Positions 7,586 through 15,396 of a DNA stretch of 52,500 bases are shown here, one piece after another; within the stretch, counting starts at the first letter, position 1, and each line of letters begins with the position of its first letter. A program made the translations under genes and the position numbers. The stretch is from Symbiodinium natans. Taxonomy: Eukaryota; Sar; Dinophyceae; Suessiales; Symbiodiniaceae. The DNA lies in the NCBI GenBank assembly GCA_905221605.1, contig CAJNDS010000289.1, positions 22,501-75,000 of the forward strand, in the 5' to 3' direction. The notes below the pieces were generated by a model, which was not told where the DNA came from, did no database searches, and saw only the letters and a list, made by a program, of their open reading frames with translations.

Positions 7586-9841
7586 GCAAACCACCGGCCC
7601 ATCCAAGTGAAGCGAGGTTCAGACGGCGGAGGTTCGCAGACCGGGTCCCAACACCCGGCGGGCGATCTCGCCGCCGCACTCGCCGCCCAAACTGAGGCGC
7701 TGAAAGAAGCGTTAGCGCAGAGGGGCGGGCAAAGCTCCATAACTACGGTCAAAACTGACCTCACGTGGCCAACGCTGACCGACGACAAGTCGGACGCGCG
7801 AGACGTTGTCCTGTTCTACGAGGAGTTCGAGGACGTCTGCGCGCTGGCCAACAACTGTCGCGGTATGAGTGCGCGCGAAAAGCTGTTAGCGCTACGCGGG
7901 CGCTGCCGCGGCTCGCGCATGAAGACGTACACGAACGCGTACCGCGCAGCGTGGAAATCGGGAGAGGTTCTCTCAGATCCACAGGCGGTGTATGACCGCA
8001 TCAAGAACAAACACTTGATGTTCGGGGAATCGCGGGAGGAAAGAGAAGTCCGCGTGGATGGTGAGCACGCCTCTCTCGCTAAGGGTAAGCTCACAGGCCA
8101 CCAATTCGAGCCTTTGTTTGAGGCCTCGATCGCGGACCTTGAGGCAGTAGGTCTCGGGAAGACCCCTCGAGAGTTGTATCTCTCATACCTCCGCAAGATG
8201 CCCCCTTATCTCCAAAAGGAGATCCGGAACGACAAAAGGTTGTGGCCTGGCGACCCCAAGGATGGCGGGTTGCGAGGACCGCAGACTTGGGAGGAGAGCC
8301 ACAAAGTCGTTCTGGAGTACGAGCAGAGAGAAGCAGCGCACAGGGCTGTTTCCCACTCTGTGTACACGGCCACCGGTTCGCAGAGCGCGGACCCGGCGGT
8401 CGCGCTGGCTGAGGCTCAGAAGGAGATTAAGAGTCTCAAGGCCGCTGCGAAGGCTGCTGCGAAAGGAGCAGCTGCCGCGGCCAAAGCTGGCGCGGACCAG
8501 ACGTATGCTGCTACGTCGAAGGGAGCTGGCAAAGGAGCGGACAAGAAGATCTGCTTCCACTTTCGCGATCATGGGAATTGCCCGAAAGGGGATGCCTGCC
8601 CGTACAGCCACGACAAGGAGCTTCGCAGAAAAGCTCTCGCGGCCAAGAAGGGTGACCAAACCTTTGCCACTGCGAAAGGTAAAGGCAAAGGGAAGGGAGG
8701 TGGCAAAGCAAAAGCCAACGCAAAGCCTAAGGCTGCGGCCAAAGGCGCGGCAAAGCCACCAGGCACTGTTTGCCCCTTTTTCTCCAAGAATGGGTCGTGC
8801 AAGAAAGGGGCCAGCTGCGACATGGTCCACAACCTGACGACCTCAGGAGGGACGCCGGCCTTGCCTGCCAACTGGGCCCCGCCCTCCGGTGCTTCCATGT
8901 CTGACCCCTTCGCCGCGTTCAGTGTCCAGATAGGCAGCTCAGGCGTCCAGGCAGGCGTCTTAGGAGCCGCAGGACACGCCGCGGTGCAGCAGCACGCGCT
9001 TCCGTTAAGCAAGGGCGGGCGGGACAAGTTCGCCACCTTGGACGATCTGCCGAAGGACTGGTGGAACCTGGCGGACAACGAGCCAGGAGGCCACCAGTAC
9101 AGAACGGTGGTCCAGGTCCTCGACCGCAAGGTCGAGTGCATGCTTGACGGTTGCGCCGGCGCAAACCACGTGACTGAGGAACTCGTGGTAGGCATGATGA
9201 ACCGGGCTGCAGAGCTTGGGATCGGCACTGAGGATCCTGGCTTCCCGGTCGTGAGACTTGAGAAGTGGGTCCGCCCCGAATATGTGCATGGAATTGCATC
9301 GGGGGCCCCAGTTCCTTTGAAAGGGGCAGCAGTCTTGCGCGTCACGCTGCTGGAAGGCAAGACGGCGGACGATTGTCGCCCCAACACCGAGATTTTTGTG
9401 CGATGTAAATTCGCAGCCAGAGGGACGTCCGATTGGCACGGACTTATCCTTGGCGGCAGAGCGCTGGACTGCGCCGGAAGGATGGGCTTGGGATTCAGGC
9501 CGGGTCCCGACTTTCATGTCCTCGACACGCTGGGAATCAGGATGCCCAGATGTGAGGATCACAGTAGGACTCGGAAGGACAGGGCCTATGCCTTTGAAGC
9601 GCGGTTGTCAAGCCTGGACGACGCGTCATGCACCGAGCCTGGGGGCGGAAGTCGTGAGCTCCTCCGCTATGACGGGGAAGAGCCGCTCGAGCTCTCGCCA
9701 GGTGATGGGGTGCTGGTGCCAGTCGTGCGGGAGTCAGGAGTCTCCGCAGAGGGATCCCTGTCCGAGGTTGTGCTTCCGGTTGAGTGTGGGGTTGAGGCTG
9801 TGCCAGGTCTCGCCCAAGAGTGGGTGAGCCCAAGAGTGTGA
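7586..9841 (+). CDS. gag-pr: Retroelement ORF1: Gag with two CCCH zinc fingers plus aspartic protease
   Basis: About 744-750 residues (numbered here from codon 7607). An N-terminal Gag-like helical region (about 1-250) leads into an Ala/Lys-rich coiled part, then two CCCH zinc fingers, C316-x8-C325-x5-C331-x3-H335 and C389-x8-C398-x5-C404-x3-H408, separated by a Lys/Gly/Ala linker. They take the place of the usual CCHC knuckle and would bind RNA. A retropepsin follows: active-site MLDGCAGANHV (Asp514; DGC instead of DTG) and the second-half motif LILGGRALD (613 on). Pepsins of this type work as dimers and cut the polyprotein. The frame is open from 7586, but the first ATG is codon 87 (7865), so the start is unclear: a non-AUG start, an upstream intron, or trans-splicing. 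It ends GTG-TGA at 9841 inside the overlap with ORF2. Confidence 0.85.
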   Translation, partial: ANHRPIQVKRGSDGGGSQTGSQHPAGDLAAALAAQTEALKEALAQRGGQSSITTVKTDLTWPTLTDDKSDARDVVLFYEEFEDVCALANNCRGMSAREKLLALRGRCRGSRMKTYTNAYRAAWKSGEVLSDPQAVYDRIKNKHLMFGESREEREVRVDGEHASLAKGKLTGHQFEPLFEASIADLEAVGLGKTPRELYLSYLRKMPPYLQKEIRNDKRLWPGDPKDGGLRGPQTWEESHKVVLEYEQREAAHRAVSHSVYTATGSQSADPAVALAEAQKEIKSLKAAAKAAAKGAAAAAKAGADQTYAATSKGAGKGADKKICFHFRDHGNCPKGDACPYSHDKELRRKALAAKKGDQTFATAKGKGKGKGGGKAKANAKPKAAAKGAAKPPGTVCPFFSKNGSCKKGASCDMVHNLTTSGGTPALPANWAPPSGASMSDPFAAFSVQIGSSGVQAGVLGAAGHAAVQQHALPLSKGGRDKFATLDDLPKDWWNLADNEPGGHQYRTVVQVLDRKVECMLDGCAGANHVTEELVVGMMNRAAELGIGTEDPGFPVVRLEKWVRPEYVHGIASGAPVPLKGAAVLRVTLLEGKTADDCRPNTEIFVRCKFAARGTSDWHGLILGGRALDCAGRMGLGFRPGPDFHVLDTLGIRMPRCEDHSRTRKDRAYAFEARLSSLDDASCTEPGGGSRELLRYDGEEPLELSPGDGVLVPVVRESGVSAEGSLSEVVLPVECGVEAVPGLAQEWVSPRV
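8552..8833 (+). other. Paired CCCH zinc fingers of Gag
   Basis: This marks the two zinc fingers inside ORF1. Both have the C-x8-C-x5-C-x3-H spacing of RNA-binding CCCH proteins, with the aromatic residues typical of the family (CFHFRDHGNC and CPFFSKNGSC). Confidence 0.85.
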
Positions 9842-9842
9842 T
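9828..9842 (+). promoter_or_regulatory. Putative +1 recoding site between ORF1 and ORF2 (GTG-TGA-T)
   Basis: ORF1 (frame starting 7607) stops at TGA 9839-9841. ORF2's frame opens at 9828, after a TGA at 9825. Only 14 bases are shared. A +1 shift at the ORF1 stop (GTG TGA T read as GTG then GAT) passes into ORF2. ORF2 has no ATG for about 240 codons, so it probably depends on such a shift. The layout recalls the antizyme +1 site, where slippage occurs at a UGA stop. The mechanism here is inference. Confidence 0.5.
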
Positions 9843-12800
9843 CACTCTCTCCAGCCAGGCGAGGTTGTTGCGGAAGTGCGTTCCGGCCTCGTCAGCACTG
9901 CGGCTTGTGGTTGTGGCGCGATTGAGACGGTGTTCGAGTCAGAGCCGTCTCCGCAGGCATGTGCGGATTGTGGGGTCGCCGTTGCTTCGGTTGACCATGA
10001 CCCGTGCTTTGCTTGCGGGTCCGCGTCCAGGGCCGCGGCAAGAAGCTTCCAAGGTTGTTCCTCGTGTGCGCGGTCCTTTGGGCGGCTGCGTACCGGCGCC
10101 AGGATCGGTGTGCTATCGGTCCTTGCTGCGGTGACTGTTCTCGCTTCGGTGTGGGGCGGGAGCGGCCCGGTTGGGCGCCCTGTTGAGGAGCCTGGAGTGC
10201 TTACTTGCTTGGACCACCTTCCAAGCGTCGACAGCTGGTGGGAGGCGCCAGGTGGTTACGCGTCTGTGTGGGGTAGGCGCCCTGCGCAGAAGGACCTTGG
10301 GACCGTGGCGGTCGAGAAGGCGCCTTACGAAACGTGCTTGCTTCAGCGCGCAGGTGAGGCGTGGCGTCTTTGGGACACGAGGGATTTGCGTGTGGCGGAA
10401 AGCGTTGCGTGCAGCGATGAGGTTCCCGTCACCGAACGCCTCGCGGTCTTTAGGACGCGCAAGGGGCCACGCTGGGCTGGCTGGCGTGAGGGATCGGCCA
10501 CGGCTGAAAGAGGCGCAAGTGACGCTGTGCGCCCAGCAGACGCGGTCGACACGGCGCGCTGCCCGAGCTATCATATCGTGGAGAGCTGGGACATCGATAA
10601 GATGATCGAGGAGCCTCCAACGGACTATTATTATGAGCAGCTCGCGGCAGATATGCGCGCCCGGCACCCTAAGGCGTGCCCGCACCTCCTCGACCACCTC
10701 GTTTCCTTAGAGGGTTTCCTAGATAAGTCAATCTTGTTTGGGTTCTCGTTTGGGATCAGTAAGGCCGAAGTTTGTGTCTCCAAAGGTAAGCTCCTAGGAC
10801 ACAACATTGGGCGGGACGGGAGTTCGCCTGACGAAGAGCGTTGTCAGGCGGTGATTGACTTTCCCCCGCTCTGGGAGAAGCTTCACATTCAGCAATTTTT
10901 GGGTTGCGCAAATTGGTTGCGCGGCTACCTGCCTGTTGAGTATGGGCACGCAGCCAAGATTTTAGGGCAGTGGCAGAAGCCAGGCGCCGTCTTTCCTGAA
11001 GGCGGGCTGGGCTCAGCCGCCACCGAGGGTTGCAAAGCCTTTAAAGCGATTAAGCGCATGATGCAGAACCGCATCAATTTGGCTACCTTCGATGAGGCCT
11101 CTGCTGCGGATGGGTCGTGTCCCCTTGAGCAGATCGCGGATGCGTCGGGCATCGCGGTAGGGGGCAGCGTCGTGCAGATGACGCGTGACTTGAGTCAGCT
11201 CAAAGTGCTTATGACGCACTCAAAGAGCTTGACCCCCGCGCAGCAAAACTGGCCGCCCTTGATACAGGAGGCGTTTGCCCAGCTCGAGGTAAAGCGGGCG
11301 ACACGCCGCATGTTTGGCTCTATTCGGACTCTGTGTTGGACAGATCATGCCAACCTTACCCGAGCGCAAACGTCGGACATCGGAATGGATCCGAAACTCG
11401 TCCGGTGGGTTGCGGAAATCCTTATGGATGGGTCCGAAATAAGGAGCCTTAGCGGTCGCTCAGCGACGCTGGGTGACAGTTTTAGCCGCAATCCCAAAGA
11501 TCGGGATGCGCTCCTTGCGGCGAGGACGAAAGATCTCGAGGGCCTTTCGGGCCAACTCCGAGGTTTCGACCTGGACCAGTACCTCGGAGAGGGTACTGAG
11601 GGTGACGGACCCGTGCCCTGGGCGGTCGGCAACGACGCCGTCCCAGAGCCTGCGGGCCGTGTCCAGGCCGCGGCTGTGCCGATGTGCGTCGTCGCAGCCC
11701 TTCCGGTGCGCGTCATGGTGGTCTTTGACTACGCGCGTTGGAAAGAGCAGGACGCAGAGCTGACTGAAATCAGGCGCGTTTTTCAAGCGAGCCTCCCTGG
11801 AGTTTCTGTGGCTGTCAGGGGTTGTTGGGGTCCGTTTGAGGATACCGACGGGCTTGCCTCGCATTTTGATTGCGGGGCCGGCAGGCTCGCAGGGACCAAG
11901 AAGATCAAGCGGATCAGGGTCGACTTGCTTACTTCGTGTGCCAAGGTTCTTAGGGAAGCTTCGGGGTTTCGTCCGCAGTTCCTCGTAGGACTAGGGCAAG
12001 GCGGGCTTGTCACAGCCGTCCTTAGGTGGCCTTTGGTTGTTGAGCTCACGCTCCAAGCAAGGAACCTGCAGCGCAAGGAAGCCAGGGCTGTAGGAGAGGC
12101 TTGGGCAGGCATCAAGGCTATCTGGGCGGTGCGGCCACGCCTTTGGCGCACGCAGCAAGGCCACTTGGAAGTGGCCGAGGCTTGTCCGGAACTCAAGAAG
12201 GATTTTCCGGAGCCTCCCCTGCGAGGTTTTGGGATCGTAGGGAAGCAGGCATTGGGGGCGGAGGTTCTGCGGTCCTTGAGGCTGGACGCGGTTCGTTCCA
12301 TTGATGATGCCAGCATTAGAGGGATGCTGGACGAACCGTCACGACCCCTCTGGGACCATGAGGGTCTGTGCATCTGCGGCAAGCGGACCTACCTGTTTTC
12401 TCGCTGCCCCGCCTGCATCGAGAAAGAGGCAGTCGATATCTCGGTAGAGATAGCCGAGCGGGAGGAGCCCGAACCTCCGCTTGAGGGCGACCTTGAGGCC
12501 CATGAGGTGGGCCTAGAGGTCAACTCCGTCCTTGCAACTTTGGATAGGACAGGAGGTTTGGTTAGGGTTAGGTCCTCAACCATCCAGCAATGGGCGGTAG
12601 GGTTTAGGACTACGCCCAAAGATGCTCCAGTTCCCACTGCATATGGCATGCTGAGTGGGAAGATATGGAAGAAGAGCCATTCCATGAAGCTCAGCCTCGG
12701 CTCCCAGCACAAGGATCTTTCCAAGTGGGGCGATGTGAAGCCTTACTGGACCACATGGGTGGTTAGAGAAGATGGTGCTGTGGTGGCGGGGCACAACTGC

Positions 12801-15395
12801 TCGCCCCTGAATGTGGTTCAGGGCGACATCGTCGTGCATTGGTCGTCAGTGGTGAACTGGCACGGCCACAGACATGTCGTGAATGAGCAGTGTGAAGTGC
12901 TCTGGAGGTCTAATGGTAAAGAGGTTGCCTTAGACCCCTCCTTCAGCAAGCTGATAGCCCTTGTGGGTCGGGTTACTCAGGTCATTGGCTGGCGGGCAAC
13001 CGGAGAAGCAGCTTCGGATCCCCGCAGGTCTACCCTGCAGGCGTCAAGGGTCCTTGCTCAATTCTCTTCGTCCAACGAGGGCGTAGAAGGGCATTGGACC
13101 GCGGGCGCTATCAGTCGCGGGAAGAATGCCAATGAGTGCAAGCTGAAGGGTAGAGTTTTGGCGTTTATGGGTGAAGAGCACAAGGGCCCTGCAGTGGTTC
13201 TAGAGCTCGTTAGCCATAGCCCCATCCTGTGCATTTGGGACCATTCCTCAACCAAGGTCAAGGTCGAGTTTAAGGGCGGTGTTCCGTCTTTGAGCCTGAT
13301 CGCGGAGGAGGACGAAAATCGTCGTGAGCAGCTTGCGGTCGAGGCAAGGGACGCGGCGAACATTTCGGAGTTCCGAGTCACGGGATCCCTTCGTACGGCG
13401 TGGTACGAGGGTCAGCGGCGCGATCCCTCATTGGCGGGCTCGATTCGCAAGCCAGAGCCGCCAATGGAGATATCCGGAGACGGGTTGCTTGAGCGCGAGG
13501 TGACCCTCAGGACGGGTCAAACCGTCGTTGTCCCAGTGGTTCCCAACGGGGCTGCGGGCGCGAATGGGGTGACCTGGCGCCGCGCTTGCTACAATTCAGT
13601 CCACTGTGGAGTCCTTGGGGCCCATAGGTCTGCTGAGGTTACCGTCAAGCTGCTAGAGAGGGCAGTCTGGTGGCCCGACTTAGAGAAAGATGTGCGGACC
13701 TGGGTCGCCAAATGTCTCGCTTGCATTAAAGGCCGCTCTCGACCGACGAAGGTTGAAGCTCGTGCGGTCAAATGTGGCGCCGAGACATGCTGGCAGGAAG
13801 TCAGCGTGGACTGTGAAGGTCCGAACCGAGAGGACAGGGAGGGGCATAGGTACTCGCTTACGTACTTCGATTGCCTCAGTCATGCTGTCCTCCTCGAGCC
13901 GATGAGGTCTCTGACTCATGCTGAAGTCAGGAGGGCGTTCGTGCGCTGTGTGCTTCGCAGCAGGACGATCCCGAGCCTCATCAGGTCGGATAGAGGGCCA
14001 GAGTTCAAGAATGCGCTCATGGCAGAACTCAGCGCTATGCTTGGGACCGAGTGGCGGTTCAGCGCGCCCTTGAGGCCTTGTGAGTTGGGCGCAAACGAGC
14101 GAGTCCACCAAGAAGTTCAAAAGGTGCTGGGGGCGGTCGTCAGGCAAGTCGGCGCCTCCCTTTCCGAAGCTTGGTCGGATTGGCTCGTGGTGGCGGAGTA
14201 CGTCATAGATAACACTCCGGGACCCCACGGGTATACCCCGAGGGACCTAGAGCGGAGCTGGTCGCTCGCTCTACCACTTGAAAAGGACGTCCTGCGAGAC
14301 GCCTTGCAGTTCGAACCCATCTCTGATTGGGCTCGGAGCCAGTTTAAGCAGTTCTCGGAACTAGCTGCTGCGGTCCGAGAGCACTGGACGCGGTCTTCAG
14401 AAGCGCGGGCGAAACTTGCAAATCGCCATAGGCGCACTGTGGACCTTAAGCCAGGAGACCGAGTGGTCTGGAACGCTCCGAGGGCCCGTTCAGAGGGGGC
14501 GGGGCGTGTGCCTTGGAAACCGGGTCTGACCGGCCCCTGGCGCGTGTTGGAAGTCAAGGGCCACAGGCTCACCTTGGAGCCCGTGTCGATGGAGTCGGGG
14601 GGTACTTCTTCCGCCCGGCGCGGCCCGATGGAGGCGCACGCGGAAGACTGCATTCTTGTTCCTGCGGATGCAGATGGCGCGGAATCCCGCGAGCCGGTCG
14701 TCTTTGAGGACGATGGAACCGGCGGGGACGGCTCGTCTCGCCCCAGCTTAGGGCAACAGGTTCAAGGCGACGCCAAGCAAGTGGAGTTCACGCTGACCAG
14801 GCGCGGGAGGGACTTCGTCCTCCGCCTTGGCGACCGCATTGCCTATCGGGGTGTAGGTGGAGGCCCTAAGGTGTGCAGGTTAGGACGGGTTACGCAGGTA
14901 GATGCTGCCCGTGCGCAGGTCGGCGTGCACCGCTATCTCCCCGATGCCAGCGGGGTTCGCGTCAAATGGCGGCTTGCATACATCGCCGAGGACGGTGCGC
15001 TCACGCTTTCAGAGGGGACTCGTCCGGCCCACGAAGCGGTTACCGTCAGGGAGATCATTTCCAAGGTCGACCTGAACCGCGACGGCGTGCTTGCTGCAGC
15101 CTCGGCCAGGAAGTTGGACAAGGGAGCGTACTCGTTACAGGACAGGACGCTCGAGAGAGCGTCTCGCGCCAGAACGGGTGTGCTCTCGATCCGAGAGGCC
15201 CTCGCGGACCTCTTGGTCGCGGAACCCCGCGTGTTGCAGCCTAGGGCTTCCCCAGAGTCGGGTGCTGTCGAGAGTTGGTTCCGGCAGTATTTCCTTGGAG
15301 GGGTTGCCGATGTCTTAGAGGTTGCTTGGGGTGACGCGGTCGTTTCCGACGCGGCTAGGAGGCACGGGTACAGGGTTGTTCCAGCTTTTGTGTGA
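9828..15395 (+). CDS. Retroelement ORF2: RT thumb, RNase H and integrase
   Basis: About 1,850 residues (numbered from codon 9876, which is GTG and not a likely start). The N-terminus is Cys-rich with CxxC pairs and a hydrophobic segment (IGVLSVLAAVTVLASV). Residues about 250-350 match the RT thumb/connection that normally follows YVDD (LLGHNI at 306, IQQFLGCANWLRGYLP). RNase H follows with D422, E465 and D490. A less familiar region comes next, with a GLGQGG turn and a C-x-C-x9-C-x2-C zinc ribbon (CICGKRTYLFSRCPAC). The integrase has a zinc domain (H1243, H1250, C1280, C1283), core D1312, D1372, E1408 (D,D35E) and an SH3-like tail (LKPGDRVVW, GPWRVLEV). No fingers or palm are present. It ends GTG-TGA at 15395. 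Confidence 0.85.
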   Translation, partial: AQECDHSLQPGEVVAEVRSGLVSTAACGCGAIETVFESEPSPQACADCGVAVASVDHDPCFACGSASRAAARSFQGCSSCARSFGRLRTGARIGVLSVLAAVTVLASVWGGSGPVGRPVEEPGVLTCLDHLPSVDSWWEAPGGYASVWGRRPAQKDLGTVAVEKAPYETCLLQRAGEAWRLWDTRDLRVAESVACSDEVPVTERLAVFRTRKGPRWAGWREGSATAERGASDAVRPADAVDTARCPSYHIVESWDIDKMIEEPPTDYYYEQLAADMRARHPKACPHLLDHLVSLEGFLDKSILFGFSFGISKAEVCVSKGKLLGHNIGRDGSSPDEERCQAVIDFPPLWEKLHIQQFLGCANWLRGYLPVEYGHAAKILGQWQKPGAVFPEGGLGSAATEGCKAFKAIKRMMQNRINLATFDEASAADGSCPLEQIADASGIAVGGSVVQMTRDLSQLKVLMTHSKSLTPAQQNWPPLIQEAFAQLEVKRATRRMFGSIRTLCWTDHANLTRAQTSDIGMDPKLVRWVAEILMDGSEIRSLSGRSATLGDSFSRNPKDRDALLAARTKDLEGLSGQLRGFDLDQYLGEGTEGDGPVPWAVGNDAVPEPAGRVQAAAVPMCVVAALPVRVMVVFDYARWKEQDAELTEIRRVFQASLPGVSVAVRGCWGPFEDTDGLASHFDCGAGRLAGTKKIKRIRVDLLTSCAKVLREASGFRPQFLVGLGQGGLVTAVLRWPLVVELTLQARNLQRKEARAVGEAWAGIKAIWAVRPRLWRTQQGHLEVAEACPELKKDFPEPPLRGFGIVGKQALGAEVLRSLRLDAVRSIDDASIRGMLDEPSRPLWDHEGLCICGKRTYLFSRCPACIEKEAVDISVEIAEREEPEPPLEGDLEAHEVGLEVNSVLATLDRTGGLVRVRSSTIQQWAVGFRTTPKDAPVPTAYGMLSGKIWKKSHSMKLSLGSQHKDLSKWGDVKPYWTTWVVREDGAVVAGHNCSPLNVVQGDIVVHWSSVVNWHGHRHVVNEQCEVLWRSNGKEVALDPSFSKLIALVGRVTQVIGWRATGEAASDPRRSTLQASRVLAQFSSSNEGVEGHWTAGAISRGKNANECKLKGRVLAFMGEEHKGPAVVLELVSHSPILCIWDHSSTKVKVEFKGGVPSLSLIAEEDENRREQLAVEARDAANISEFRVTGSLRTAWYEGQRRDPSLAGSIRKPEPPMEISGDGLLEREVTLRTGQTVVVPVVPNGAAGANGVTWRRACYNSVHCGVLGAHRSAEVTVKLLERAVWWPDLEKDVRTWVAKCLACIKGRSRPTKVEARAVKCGAETCWQEVSVDCEGPNREDREGHRYSLTYFDCLSHAVLLEPMRSLTHAEVRRAFVRCVLRSRTIPSLIRSDRGPEFKNALMAELSAMLGTEWRFSAPLRPCELGANERVHQEVQKVLGAVVRQVGASLSEAWSDWLVVAEYVIDNTPGPHGYTPRDLERSWSLALPLEKDVLRDALQFEPISDWARSQFKQFSELAAAVREHWTRSSEARAKLANRHRRTVDLKPGDRVVWNAPRARSEGAGRVPWKPGLTGPWRVLEVKGHRLTLEPVSMESGGTSSARRGPMEAHAEDCILVPADADGAESREPVVFEDDGTGGDGSSRPSLGQQVQGDAKQVEFTLTRRGRDFVLRLGDRIAYRGVGGGPKVCRLGRVTQVDAARAQVGVHRYLPDASGVRVKWRLAYIAEDGALTLSEGTRPAHEAVTVREIISKVDLNRDGVLAAASARKLDKGAYSLQDRTLERASRARTGVLSIREALADLLVAEPRVLQPRASPESGAVESWFRQYFLGGVADVLEVAWGDAVVSDAARRHGYRVVPAFV
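10620..11400 (+). other. RT thumb plus RNase H module without palm
   Basis: Within ORF2. Residues 250-345 give the thumb (LVSLEGFLDKSILFGF, then KLLGHNIGRDG, then the FLGCANWLRGYLP motif equivalent to FLGLANYYRRFI). Residues 410-500 give the RNase H: DASGIAVGG, a QEAFAQLEV helix carrying the catalytic Glu, and WTDHANL. All three acidic residues are present, so the nuclease looks intact. Confidence 0.8.
13602..14560 (+). other. Integrase domain (HHCC, D,D35E, C-terminal SH3-like)
   Basis: Within ORF2. The zinc domain is H-x6-H and C-x2-C. The catalytic core has VDCEGP, RSDRGPEF and NERVHQEV, with exactly 35 residues between the second Asp and the Glu. The C-terminal domain has LKPGDRVVW and a GPWRV strand like the GPY/F module of gypsy integrases. 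Every catalytic residue is present. Confidence 0.9.
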
Positions 15396-15396
15396 A
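15319..15396 (+). promoter_or_regulatory. Putative +1 recoding site between ORF2 and ORF3 (GTG-TGA-A)
   Basis: ORF3's frame is open from 15319 (TAG at 15316-15318), overlapping ORF2 by 77 bases. ORF2 ends PAFV at GTG TGA (15390-15395). A +1 shift at this stop continues GAA GGC AAG (EGK) in the ORF3 frame. The direction of shift and the last two codons are the same as at the ORF1/ORF2 junction. ORF3 has no ATG before residue 407. Confidence 0.5.

Noticed and set aside
8183-9562. Long minus-strand frames opposite ORF1 (and similar ones opposite ORF2 and ORF3)
   Set aside because: Mirror frames caused by strong GC codon bias of the retroelement. No motifs, while the plus strand has clear domains.
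11980-12080. Alpha/beta-hydrolase identity for the GLGQGG region of ORF2
   Set aside because: The turn lacks the nucleophilic Ser and no Asp/His partners could be placed. At most it is a degenerate fold.
7607-15322. Bacterial-style GTG and TTG starts for ORF1, ORF2 and ORF3
   Set aside because: Telomere repeats, the spliced-leader relic and introns point to a eukaryote. These codons are just the first possible alternative starts in open frames, so initiation or recoding has to be explained otherwise.
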